DNA of 11,583 nt, from positions 7,436-19,018 of the forward strand of contig JAGIAB010000018.1 of assembly GCA_017745135.1 (NCBI GenBank), written 5' to 3'. Positions 7,138 to 11,583 of this stretch are shown piece after piece. Every line of letters begins with the position of its first letter. Position 1 is the first letter of the stretch. This stretch comes from Flavisolibacter sp. Lineage in GTDB: Bacteria > Bacteroidota > Bacteroidia > Chitinophagales > Chitinophagaceae. Position numbers and translations under genes: made by a program. The notes under the pieces were generated by a model, which made no database searches, was not told the origin of the DNA, and saw only the letters and a program-made list of their open reading frames with translations.

Positions 7138-8214
7138 ATGGATAAAATTATTTTTGACAATACGGTCTGGGATTATTTGTGGGTGATCGGTGTGATTGTA
7201 TTTGTTTTGTTGCTGAACAGGATCATTTCAAAATACCTCGCCATCCTTCTTTCCAAAATTTTCAGGAGAACCTGGAAAACCTTTGATCAGAAAAAATTTG
7301 TTGACCTCATTATACACCCGCTTGGAATTTTCCTGGTGATCACTGTTTCTATTGTCGCTTTTTACAGGCTTACGTTCCCGGAAGAGCTGAATATTACACT
7401 TTATAAATATCCTCTTAAAAGCATTCTCCTTTCTATTGGTATTACCATACAAATTATTGCGCTAACGTGGCTTTTGTTCCGTGTAATTAATTTTATTGCA
7501 TCAATTCTGGAAGCAAGAGCTCTCAAAACAGCCGACCAGGCCGATAACCAATTGGTGGTTTTTTTCCGTGATTTTTTGAAAGTGATCCTCGGCATTATCT
7601 CCTTAATGCTCATTCTCCATTTTGCTTTCAATTATAATGTCAGCAGCCTGCTGACAGGCCTAAGTATTGTTGGTGCTGCTATTGCTTTGGCTTTAAGAGA
7701 GAGTCTTGAAAACCTGATTGCCTCCTTTGTTATTTTCTTTGACAAGCCATTTACCACCGGCGATTTTGTAAAAGTGCAAAGCGTTGCCGGTAATGTTGAA
7801 AAAATTGGATTGAGAAGCACAAGAATAAGAACCTCCGACAAGTCCTATGTAACAGTACCAAACAAGCAAATGGTGGACAGTATTTTGGATAACGTTACGC
7901 GGCGATCGCAAATACGCGGCGAGATCAATTTATTTATCGATCTGAAAACTTCACCGGCAAAAATTCAACAGCTATTAGAAGAAGTTAGAAAATACCTGGC
8001 AACGATCCGGGAAATACAATCCAGCAATGTTCTGTTCAACGATATAAGAGTACAGGCTTTTATCGTTTTTATTGAATTCTTTACCCCCAATATTCCATGG
8101 GGCGAATTCACTTCAATAAAACAGAAGCTTAATTTCTTTATTCTGCAAACCATGGAGCGGCTGGAAATAAAAATCGCGGCTGAAGGAAAAGATATTGCCA
8201 TTACAGTGAAGTAA
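7138..8214 (+). CDS. Mechanosensitive ion channel, MscS family
   Basis: A 358-residue membrane protein with hydrophobic segments at about 13-37, 57-79, 95-124, 146-166 and 170-201. The last is the pore helix and reads LLTGLSIVGAAIALALRESL, with the small-residue packing pattern (G/A) of MscS TM3. It is followed by ENLIASFVIFFDKPFTTGDFVKV, the hallmark of the MscS beta domain. A cytoplasmic alpha/beta region then runs to the end, including the strand GNVEKIGLRSTRIRTSDKS and the V-P-N-K-Q motif at 240-244. It should open under membrane tension and release osmolytes on sudden dilution. It is the last gene of the plus-strand array, 31 bp after the secreted protein. Downstream comes a repeat-rich region with no simple terminator for this strand. 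Confidence 0.92.
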   Translation: MDKIIFDNTVWDYLWVIGVIVFVLLLNRIISKYLAILLSKIFRRTWKTFDQKKFVDLIIHPLGIFLVITVSIVAFYRLTFPEELNITLYKYPLKSILLSIGITIQIIALTWLLFRVINFIASILEARALKTADQADNQLVVFFRDFLKVILGIISLMLILHFAFNYNVSSLLTGLSIVGAAIALALRESLENLIASFVIFFDKPFTTGDFVKVQSVAGNVEKIGLRSTRIRTSDKSYVTVPNKQMVDSILDNVTRRSQIRGEINLFIDLKTSPAKIQQLLEEVRKYLATIREIQSSNVLFNDIRVQAFIVFIEFFTPNIPWGEFTSIKQKLNFFILQTMERLEIKIAAEGKDIAITVK

Positions 8215-8255
8215 GCAGTGCTCTTTCAATCGTAAACTTTCGGGTGTATACAAAA

Positions 8256-8323
8256 GAACACGGATGACAGGGATTGAACGGATGTACACGGAAAAATGGT
8301 GAGCATCCATCTCATCCGTGTTC
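8256..8323. repeat. CACGGAT-type inverted repeat
   Basis: A perfect 12-bp inverted repeat, GAACACGGATGA at 8256-8267 and its complement at 8312-8323, flanks a 44-base interior. The interior repeats the theme: the left half reads ACGGATG, AGGGATTG, ACGGATG, ACACGG at roughly ten-base spacing. An inner GGATG (8280-8284) can pair with CATCC (8304-8308). ACACGGATGACACGGAT-like strings are, to my recollection, a widespread intergenic repeat in several phyla including Bacteroidota. There is no T-run after either arm, so it is not a standard intrinsic terminator, though it could stabilise the 3' end of the mscS transcript. Confidence 0.7.
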
Positions 8324-8465
8324 CCTGAAAAATAAATATTGAAAGCAGTAGTACAAATAAATTCTTCGCAATAAGAAAGAAAATTAAAATCCCGCATTGG
8401 ACCTCTTGTCAGGGATCAACAGCGCATAAAGACATTGCTATAACGATGAGAATATTCCGAAAGCC

Positions 8466-8677
8466 AAACTCCGAAGGAGTGATATTACTATAGCCACAAA
8501 CATTCATCAATAATCATCTAAACTCCGAAGGAGTGACATTAGAAATCTTAAAACATTGTTCCAATATTTTTTTGCAGAAAAAATATTCAGAGTTCGAAAT
8601 CTAATGTCACTCCTTCGGAGTTTTAAAAAAATAAATTGTTGCAATTATTCTATAGTAATGCCATCCCTTCTGGATTT
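8466..8677. repeat. Nested palindromic intergenic element (two 78-nt arms, REP/BIME- or MITE-like)
   Basis: Left arm 8466-8543 and right arm 8600-8677 are inverted copies of equal length. Each arm has an outer module, a variable linker and an inner module, with the two modules starting exactly 54 bases apart. The inner modules (8520-8543 and 8600-8623) are identical over 24 bases and include CTCCGAAGGAGTGACATTA. The outer left module (8466-8487) is the same sequence with one change in 22; the outer right one is degenerate (CCAGAAGGGATGG on the minus strand). Both outer modules continue into the same ATTACTATAG (8484-8493, complement 8650-8659). Each good module can fold by itself as ACTCC-GAA-GGAGT. 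The centre holds a 10-bp AT stem (8563-8572 with 8578-8587). No transposase gene is present. It lies between convergent genes. Confidence 0.85.
8563..8587. terminator. Central AT-rich hairpin of the palindromic element, possible bidirectional terminator
   Basis: AATATTTTTT at 8563-8572 pairs perfectly with AAAAAATATT at 8578-8587 around the loop TGCAG. It is almost at the symmetry centre of the 212-bp element. The stem is AT-only, so it is weak alone, but within the larger fold it would cap a long hairpin and offers T-runs on both strands. A role in ending transcription from mscS or from the opposite side is a guess. Confidence 0.3.
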
Positions 8678-8681
8678 TGAT

Positions 8682-8814
8682 TTCAGAATTTAAGCTAACC
8701 TGATTTCGAAGCGTCGTTTGTGAGAGGACACTTGCACAGTGCTCAATAGAAATTCTGAACGTAAAAGAGTGCGACGCAAGAGGCGATTCATAGTAGCTAT
8801 GAAGTTGACTTCAT
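8682..8814. repeat. Dispersed repeat region with GCGTCGCACTC motif and short palindromes
   Basis: On the minus strand, 8796-8767 reads CTACTATGAA, six variable bases, CTTGCGTCGCACTC. The same 30-base pattern, 25 of 30 identical with the same spacing, occurs on the plus strand at 11220-11249, so this is a dispersed repeat. Further structure: TTCATAG-TAG-CTATGAA at 8787-8803, overlapped by ATGAAGT-TG-ACTTCAT at 8799-8814, so the two hairpins exclude each other; GCGTCG at 8711-8716 against CGACGC at 8772-8777; TTCAGAATT at 8682-8690 against its complement at 8751-8759. The last two pairs interleave, as in a pseudoknot. No open frame of note. Function unknown. Confidence 0.6.
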
Positions 8815-8840
8815 AAAAAAATCCCGTCGTAAAACGGGAT
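8814..8840 (-). terminator. Rho-independent terminator of the thioredoxin-fold gene
   Basis: Read on the minus strand, a 7-bp GC-containing stem ATCCCGT / ACGGGAT (8840-8834 with 8827-8821, loop of six) is followed at once by a run of T (8821-8815). It starts 24 bases after the stop of the minus-strand gene ending at 8864. This is the cleanest intrinsic terminator in the window. Confidence 0.88.
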
Positions 8841-8863
8841 CAGTATTTTTAATTGAATTCATT

Positions 8864-9370
8864 TTATTTTTTACCAAGTATTTCTGCCAGATCCTTATCG
8901 AAAAGACCGGTGCGTCCATACTCCACTACCCTTCCTACTTCTTTTCCATTTTTCATCACAATGAGGGTGGGAACGTTGGTAATGCCAAACGCTTCAGATA
9001 AGTGTTGAATCGTTTTTTTGCTGCGGTCAACACCCAATAGAGTCACACGGTCAGGCGACAGGCCCGCCGCATCTGCCAAAACAAAAAACTTAGGAAGAAT
9101 GTATTTGGTATCGCCGCACCAGGTACCGCCAAAAGCAACTATGTTTATTGAGTCTCTATTGGCTCTTAACTGTTGCAAAGCATTTTGGTCGGGAGTATAT
9201 CCTTTCTGGTTTTCGGCATACCAGGTAAAAGCACTGTCGGTTGCCAATTCCTGTTTGGTCATAAATCCTTTTACAATTTTGGTTCCGTCAGCTTCGCGGG
9301 TAACTTCTGTTTGGGCCGATGCTGTTTGAACAGAAAAAATTACGAACGCCGCTATTAAAATTTGCTTCAT
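8864..9370 (-). CDS. Secreted thioredoxin-fold protein with a single active-site cysteine
   Basis: A 168-residue protein with Sec signal peptide MKQILIAAFVIFSVQTASA (cleavage near residue 19-20), so it acts in the periplasm or outside. The thioredoxin fold is visible from about 74: strand INIVAFGGTWCGDTKYILPKF, strand VTLLGVDRSKK, the cis-proline motif NVPT at 132-135, and strand TLIVMKNGKEVGRVVEYG. The active site is W-C-G-D-T at 84-88 instead of W-C-x-x-C. Cys85 is present but the resolving position is Thr88, and there is no other cysteine in the protein. A two-cysteine disulphide exchange is therefore impossible; a monothiol mechanism, thiol binding or a structural role are options. A TAATTTTG promoter element lies 17 bases upstream and a strong terminator follows. 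It follows the MerR-family gene on the same strand, after 68 bp. Confidence 0.85.
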   Translation of the reverse strand: MKQILIAAFVIFSVQTASAQTEVTREADGTKIVKGFMTKQELATDSAFTWYAENQKGYTPDQNALQQLRANRDSINIVAFGGTWCGDTKYILPKFFVLADAAGLSPDRVTLLGVDRSKKTIQHLSEAFGITNVPTLIVMKNGKEVGRVVEYGRTGLFDKDLAEILGKK

Positions 9371-9387
9371 ACAAAAAATTATAGCCT

Positions 9388-9395
9388 CAAAATTA
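9388..9395 (-). promoter_or_regulatory. -7 promoter element (TAATTTTG) upstream of the thioredoxin-fold gene
   Basis: On the minus strand 9395-9388 reads TAATTTTG, an exact match to the Bacteroidota -7 consensus TAnnTTTG. Upstream at about the right distance there is only a T-rich stretch, not a perfect TTTG -33 box. The start codon is 17 bases downstream, so the leader would be about ten bases. Confidence 0.45.
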
Positions 9396-9438
9396 AGACC
9401 GGGAAAACGGGAAAAAAGTAGCGAGGTGTTAAAAGATG

Positions 9439-9954
9439 TTACAAATTGGCTTTTAACTCCAGCAAAAAAGAACGGAGTTTCTGCATGGATTGTATCAACT
9501 CAAATCTTGCCTGCGCCTGCTTATTTTTTTTGAGATAATCCCTGGCGCCTTCAATGGTAAATTTTCTGCGGCGCAAAAGATCGTGAATCAGTTGAAGATT
9601 TTTAACGTCGCTTGGCTTAAAGAAGCGGTCGCCCTTACGATTTTTACGGGGTTCAAGAATATCAAACTCATTTTCCCAGTAACGAATCAAAGAAGTGTTG
9701 ACCTTAAACATCCCGGCCACTTCACCAATGGAATAATATTGCTTTTGAAAAAGAATTTCGTCTTCGGGAATTTCTATTTGATCCGCATTGGCTTCAAAAT
9801 CTTTTAGTGCCTTCCTTCCTCTTGCAGGCTTTGGCTTTTGTTGCGGAGGCAAATTTGCCTGCTGCAAATTGGTTGGCAGTGGAAGAACATTATTAGTTTC
9901 TTCTTCCGGCCGTCCAAAAAATTCAAAAGTTATTTGACTTAAAGATTTATCCAT
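9439..9954 (-). CDS. MerR-family transcriptional regulator
   Basis: A 171-residue protein. Residues 72-140 form a MerR-type winged helix-turn-helix: QYYSIGEVAGMFKVNTSLIRYWENEFDILEPRKNRKGDRFFKPSDVKNLQLIHDLLRRRKFTIEGARDYL. It has the S-I-G-E-V-A start, the L-I-R-Y-W-E recognition helix and a G-x-R-F-F wing. Before it lies an unstructured, proline- and basic-rich N-terminal tail of about 70 residues with an ARGRK patch. After it comes a short helix (QARFELIQSMQKLRSFLLELKA) fit for dimerisation. No metal-binding cysteines or ligand domain are present, so the effector is unknown. It is the simplified MerR type commonly found beside an M23 peptidase and alaS in Bacteroidota (recalled). ATG at 9952-9954 is the only good start. 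A TATATTTG element ends ten bases before it. Confidence 0.88.
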   Translation of the reverse strand: MDKSLSQITFEFFGRPEEETNNVLPLPTNLQQANLPPQQKPKPARGRKALKDFEANADQIEIPEDEILFQKQYYSIGEVAGMFKVNTSLIRYWENEFDILEPRKNRKGDRFFKPSDVKNLQLIHDLLRRRKFTIEGARDYLKKNKQAQARFELIQSMQKLRSFLLELKANL

Positions 9955-9964
9955 GACTGCATTT

Positions 9965-9972
9965 CAAATATA
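9965..9972 (-). promoter_or_regulatory. -7 promoter element (TATATTTG) upstream of the MerR-family gene
   Basis: On the minus strand 9972-9965 reads TATATTTG, an exact TAnnTTTG. No TTTG is found at the expected -33 distance. The start codon follows after ten bases, so a transcript from here would be nearly leaderless. Confidence 0.4.
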
Positions 9973-10077
9973 AGTATCCCAACCAAGATTTGGCTAGATT
10001 GAAAAGATTTTGTGGAAATAATTTGAGAATTTGACCTTTGAATCATTTTGAGAAATGTTTGCATCATCTTCTCAGCA

Positions 10078-10104
10078 ATCCCAAACATCCCATTCATCCC
10101 AGTT
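10078..10104. repeat. Short 9-bp tandem repeat, three units
   Basis: Three consecutive nonamers ATCCCAnnn (AAC, TTC, GTT in the variable positions) lie just downstream of the M23 peptidase stop. The copies are short and the pattern may be chance or a degenerate microsatellite. Confidence 0.5.
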
Positions 10105-10109
10105 CAGAC

Positions 10110-11081
10110 TTAGTCAAAACTTTGGTTAGATACACTTGCCCTTTTCAGTAGCTCATCAAATTGCTGAGGACTCAAATCATTATAGAAGAAATAAACCGGA
10201 TCGAGCTTTCGACCATTCTTATGAACCTCGTAATGACAATGCGGGCCTGTTGATTTACCTGTACTTCCCACATAACCGATAAGATCACCACGCTTAACCC
10301 GCTGCCCTACTCTTGCCTTTACACGATACATATGACCGTACAAAGTTTCATAACCATAGCCATGATTAATCACAACATGATTTCCATAACCTCCATCGCT
10401 GAAGCCTGCAGTTTTTACAACCCCATCAGCAGTTGCATAGATGGGCGTTCCTTGTGGCGCCGTAAAATCCAACCCTGCATGAAACTTTACTGTTTTATAA
10501 ATTGGATCGATACGATAACCAAATCCTGACGCCACACGATCAAGATCTTTGTTACTTACAGGCTGAATAGCCGGCGTAGCAGCTAATAATTTTTCCTTGT
10601 TTGCAATCAAGCTACCAATTTCTTTATAAGAGGCATTTTGTGCAGCAATGCGGTTTTTTAAACCGGCAAGAGAGGTGGTGATGGACCGGATAAGTTCATT
10701 GTCTTTCATACTTTCTACCCTTGCAATTTCTTTTTGTTTTTCCAGAAAATTAGCACGGGCACTATCCGGCAAAGGAGTGGCTTCAAAAATGCTGCGATAA
10801 ATCGCATTATCCCTTCGTTCCAATTCTCCCATCTTCAATTGAATTTGAAGAACAGAATCCTTTAAATCATCAAGGTTTTCCTGCAAGGACTGGTTTTGAA
10901 TGCGAAGAAATTTTTCGTTTGGAGAACCTACAAATTGAAAAGCGAAATAAGAAATAAGAGCGGCCGTAACAAAAGCAGTAGCCAAAAAAGCAAATACCCT
11001 CAAAAGCTTTACCCTGAAGGGAGTCACCAGCTTTTCGTAGCGCAGCGTATGCGTATTGTAATAGTATTTGATTTTCTTCAT
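10110..11081 (-). CDS. Membrane-anchored M23 family metallopeptidase (LytM-type)
   Basis: A 323-residue protein. A short basic cytoplasmic tail (MKKIKYYYNTHTLRYEKL) precedes one transmembrane helix at about 27-51. A periplasmic coiled-coil region (about 56-165) follows, rich in leucine, lysine and glutamate. The LytM/M23 domain spans about 180-300. All catalytic residues are present: zinc ligands His201 and Asp205 in FHAGLDF, and His283 of the H-C-H motif; catalytic His250 in Y-G-H-M and His281. The family cuts peptide cross-links in peptidoglycan and works in cell division or growth; coiled-coil forms may instead activate amidases, but this active site is intact. On the same strand as the MerR gene and divergent from alaS, with a 266-bp intergenic region shared by the two starts. 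Confidence 0.93.
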   Translation of the reverse strand: MKKIKYYYNTHTLRYEKLVTPFRVKLLRVFAFLATAFVTAALISYFAFQFVGSPNEKFLRIQNQSLQENLDDLKDSVLQIQLKMGELERRDNAIYRSIFEATPLPDSARANFLEKQKEIARVESMKDNELIRSITTSLAGLKNRIAAQNASYKEIGSLIANKEKLLAATPAIQPVSNKDLDRVASGFGYRIDPIYKTVKFHAGLDFTAPQGTPIYATADGVVKTAGFSDGGYGNHVVINHGYGYETLYGHMYRVKARVGQRVKRGDLIGYVGSTGKSTGPHCHYEVHKNGRKLDPVYFFYNDLSPQQFDELLKRASVSNQSFD

Positions 11082-11113
11082 CTGAATTGAATAATTGCAA
11101 GCAACTCAATTGT

Positions 11114-11121
11114 TACCTTTG
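11114..11121 (+). promoter_or_regulatory. Possible -7 promoter element (TACCTTTG) facing alaS
   Basis: TACCTTTG at 11114-11121 is an exact TAnnTTTG match on the plus strand. The nearest TTTG-like box upstream is ATTG at 11094-11097, 16 bases away rather than the usual 19. If used, the alaS leader would be about 220 bases long and would begin with the hairpin at 11121-11139. Confidence 0.4.
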
Positions 11122-11139
11122 CCTCCGCTAAGGAGAGGC
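11121..11139. other. Hairpin in the M23 peptidase / alaS intergenic region
   Basis: GCCTC at 11121-11125 pairs with GAGGC at 11135-11139 around a nine-base loop; an alternative register pairs CTCC with GGAG. It lies in the possible alaS leader on one strand and about 40 bases upstream of the M23 peptidase start on the other. No T-run follows on either side, so a terminator role is unlikely. Confidence 0.4.
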
Positions 11140-11219
11140 TGACAAAAATAAGCGCATCCATTGCAAAAATCAACCCAATTGTTGAGAAGTGAAATAGCAG
11201 TATGGACCAATCGCCATTA

Positions 11220-11249
11220 CTACTATGAAGCTTTACTTGCGTCGCACTC
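11220..11249 (+). repeat. Second copy of the GCGTCGCACTC dispersed repeat
   Basis: CTACTATGAA, six variable bases, CTTGCGTCGCACTC. It matches the minus strand of 8767-8796 at 25 of 30 positions with identical spacing. The two copies are inverted relative to each other and 2.4 kb apart. This one sits inside the leader region of alaS. Confidence 0.65.
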
Positions 11250-11314
11250 GTGTGCAGTTAGTAATTCTACTCGCCACATGCAAAGCAACTTTACAATTGC
11301 GCAACAGTTCTATT

Positions 11315-11346
11315 CATTAGCAAATTTGCACATTAGCACATTCAAT
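11315..11346. repeat. Octamer tandem repeat next to the alaS start codon
   Basis: Four consecutive 8-base units CATTAGCA, AATTTGCA, CATTAGCA, CATTCAAT end one base before the alaS ATG at 11348. Units 1 and 3 are identical; units 2 and 4 differ from them at three or four positions. A CAAATTTG string (11321-11328), close to the TAnnTTTG -7 consensus, is formed within the repeat, so unit number could affect promoter or leader length. Confidence 0.55.
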
Positions 11347-11347
11347 T

Positions 11348-11583
11348 ATGACAAGCACAGATATCCGTAATAAATTTTTAGATTTCTTTAAATCAAAAGA
11401 CCATCAAATCGTTCCCTCCGCACCTATAGTTGTGAAGAATGATCCCACCCTCATGTTCACCAACGCGGGCATGAATCAATTCAAAGATTATTTTTTAGGA
11501 AATAAACAAGCACCCTACCCCCGCATTGCCGATACTCAAAAATGTTTGCGTGTAAGCGGCAAGCATAACGACCTGGAGGAAGT
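11348..11583 (+). CDS. alaS: Alanyl-tRNA synthetase (N-terminal part, runs off the window)
   Basis: The frame from ATG at 11348 is open to the window edge and gives 78 residues plus two bases. It matches the class II aminoacylation domain of AlaRS: RNKFLDFFKSKDHQIVPSAP, then NDPTLMFTNAGMNQFKDYFLG at 31-51 (class II motif 1 region), then DTQKCLRVSGKHNDLEE at 62-78. The enzyme charges tRNA-Ala and clears mischarged Ser and Gly through its editing domain, which lies beyond the window. The only fitting start is this ATG; in-frame upstream sequence is the octamer repeat. Divergent from the M23 peptidase. Two possible promoters lie upstream: TACCTTTG at 11114 and a CAAATTTG at 11321. Confidence 0.97.
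   Translation, partial: MTSTDIRNKFLDFFKSKDHQIVPSAPIVVKNDPTLMFTNAGMNQFKDYFLGNKQAPYPRIADTQKCLRVSGKHNDLEE

Larger units (their letters stand above)
8215..8863. other. Gene-free zone of 649 bp between convergent mscS-type and thioredoxin-fold genes
   Basis: No credible coding frame exists here. From left to right it holds the CACGGAT inverted repeat (8256-8323), a plain AT-rich stretch of about 140 bases (8324-8465) in which I see nothing specific, the 212-bp nested palindrome (8466-8677), the palindrome-rich dispersed repeat (8682-8814) and the minus-strand terminator (8814-8840). The stacking of three different repeat families suggests a permissive landing site after the ends of two operons. 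Confidence 0.75.

Noticed and set aside
8256..8323. Intrinsic terminator for mscS
   Set aside because: The arms pair well but the loop is 44 bases and no T-run follows on the plus strand.
8113..8397. Minus-strand open frame covering the mscS end and the CACGGAT repeat
   Set aside because: It overlaps the conserved 3' end of the channel gene and is mostly translated repeat sequence; no start context or family signal.
8466..8623. CRISPR array
   Set aside because: Copies are only a few, in opposite orientations, with palindromic modules and no cas genes; the spacing fits a nested palindrome instead.
11150..11347. T-box or other known riboswitch upstream of alaS
   Set aside because: No T-box-like antiterminator sequence or terminator hairpin with T-run is visible.

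Overview
The window looks like chromosome of a Bacteroidota member, most probably Chitinophagaceae-like (inference; no taxonomic search was possible). The reasons are: close similarity in character of FtsH, RsfS, AlaRS and the LUD protein to that group; the neighbour set MerR regulator, M23 peptidase and alaS; several TAnnTTTG-type -7 promoter elements; almost no Shine-Dalgarno sequences; small lipoproteins with an N-terminal lipobox; and intergenic repeat families of the kind common in these genomes. Base composition is moderate and even, apart from a GC-rich patch that encodes the glycine linker of FtsH.

Layout. Positions 1-986 (+) hold the tail of a Bcp-type peroxiredoxin and two small related lipoproteins. 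A biotin-protein ligase (birA, minus) overlaps the second lipoprotein tail to tail and diverges from rsfS (+). From 2317 to 8214 comes a tightly packed plus-strand array: ftsH, a LUD/LutC-family gene, a HicB-like and HicA-like pair, lpxH, a secreted propeller-like protein and an MscS-type channel. Three junctions in it are 4-bp start/stop overlaps, and the other gaps are 5 to 36 bp. Its theme is envelope quality control and integrity: membrane proteolysis, lipid A synthesis and osmotic protection. The toxin-antitoxin-like pair is the accessory item.

Positions 8215-8863 are a gene-free 649-bp zone between convergent genes. They contain three unrelated-looking repeat structures and a clear intrinsic terminator. 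The most striking is a 212-bp nested palindrome with two 78-nt arms (8466-8677), resembling a REP/BIME-type or MITE-like element. On the minus strand follow a secreted monocysteine thioredoxin-fold protein, a MerR-family regulator and a membrane-anchored M23 peptidase. The plus-strand start of alaS closes the window. It is preceded by a 266-bp leader with a promoter-like motif, a hairpin, a second copy of one repeat from the 8.8-kb zone, and an octamer tandem repeat that runs almost up to the start codon.

Overall this is mostly ordinary core genome. I see no defence island, CRISPR array, prophage, transposase gene, rRNA or tRNA. What deserves a second look is the non-coding architecture at 8.2-8.9 kb and 11.1-11.35 kb, and the toxin-antitoxin-like pair inside an operon of essential genes.
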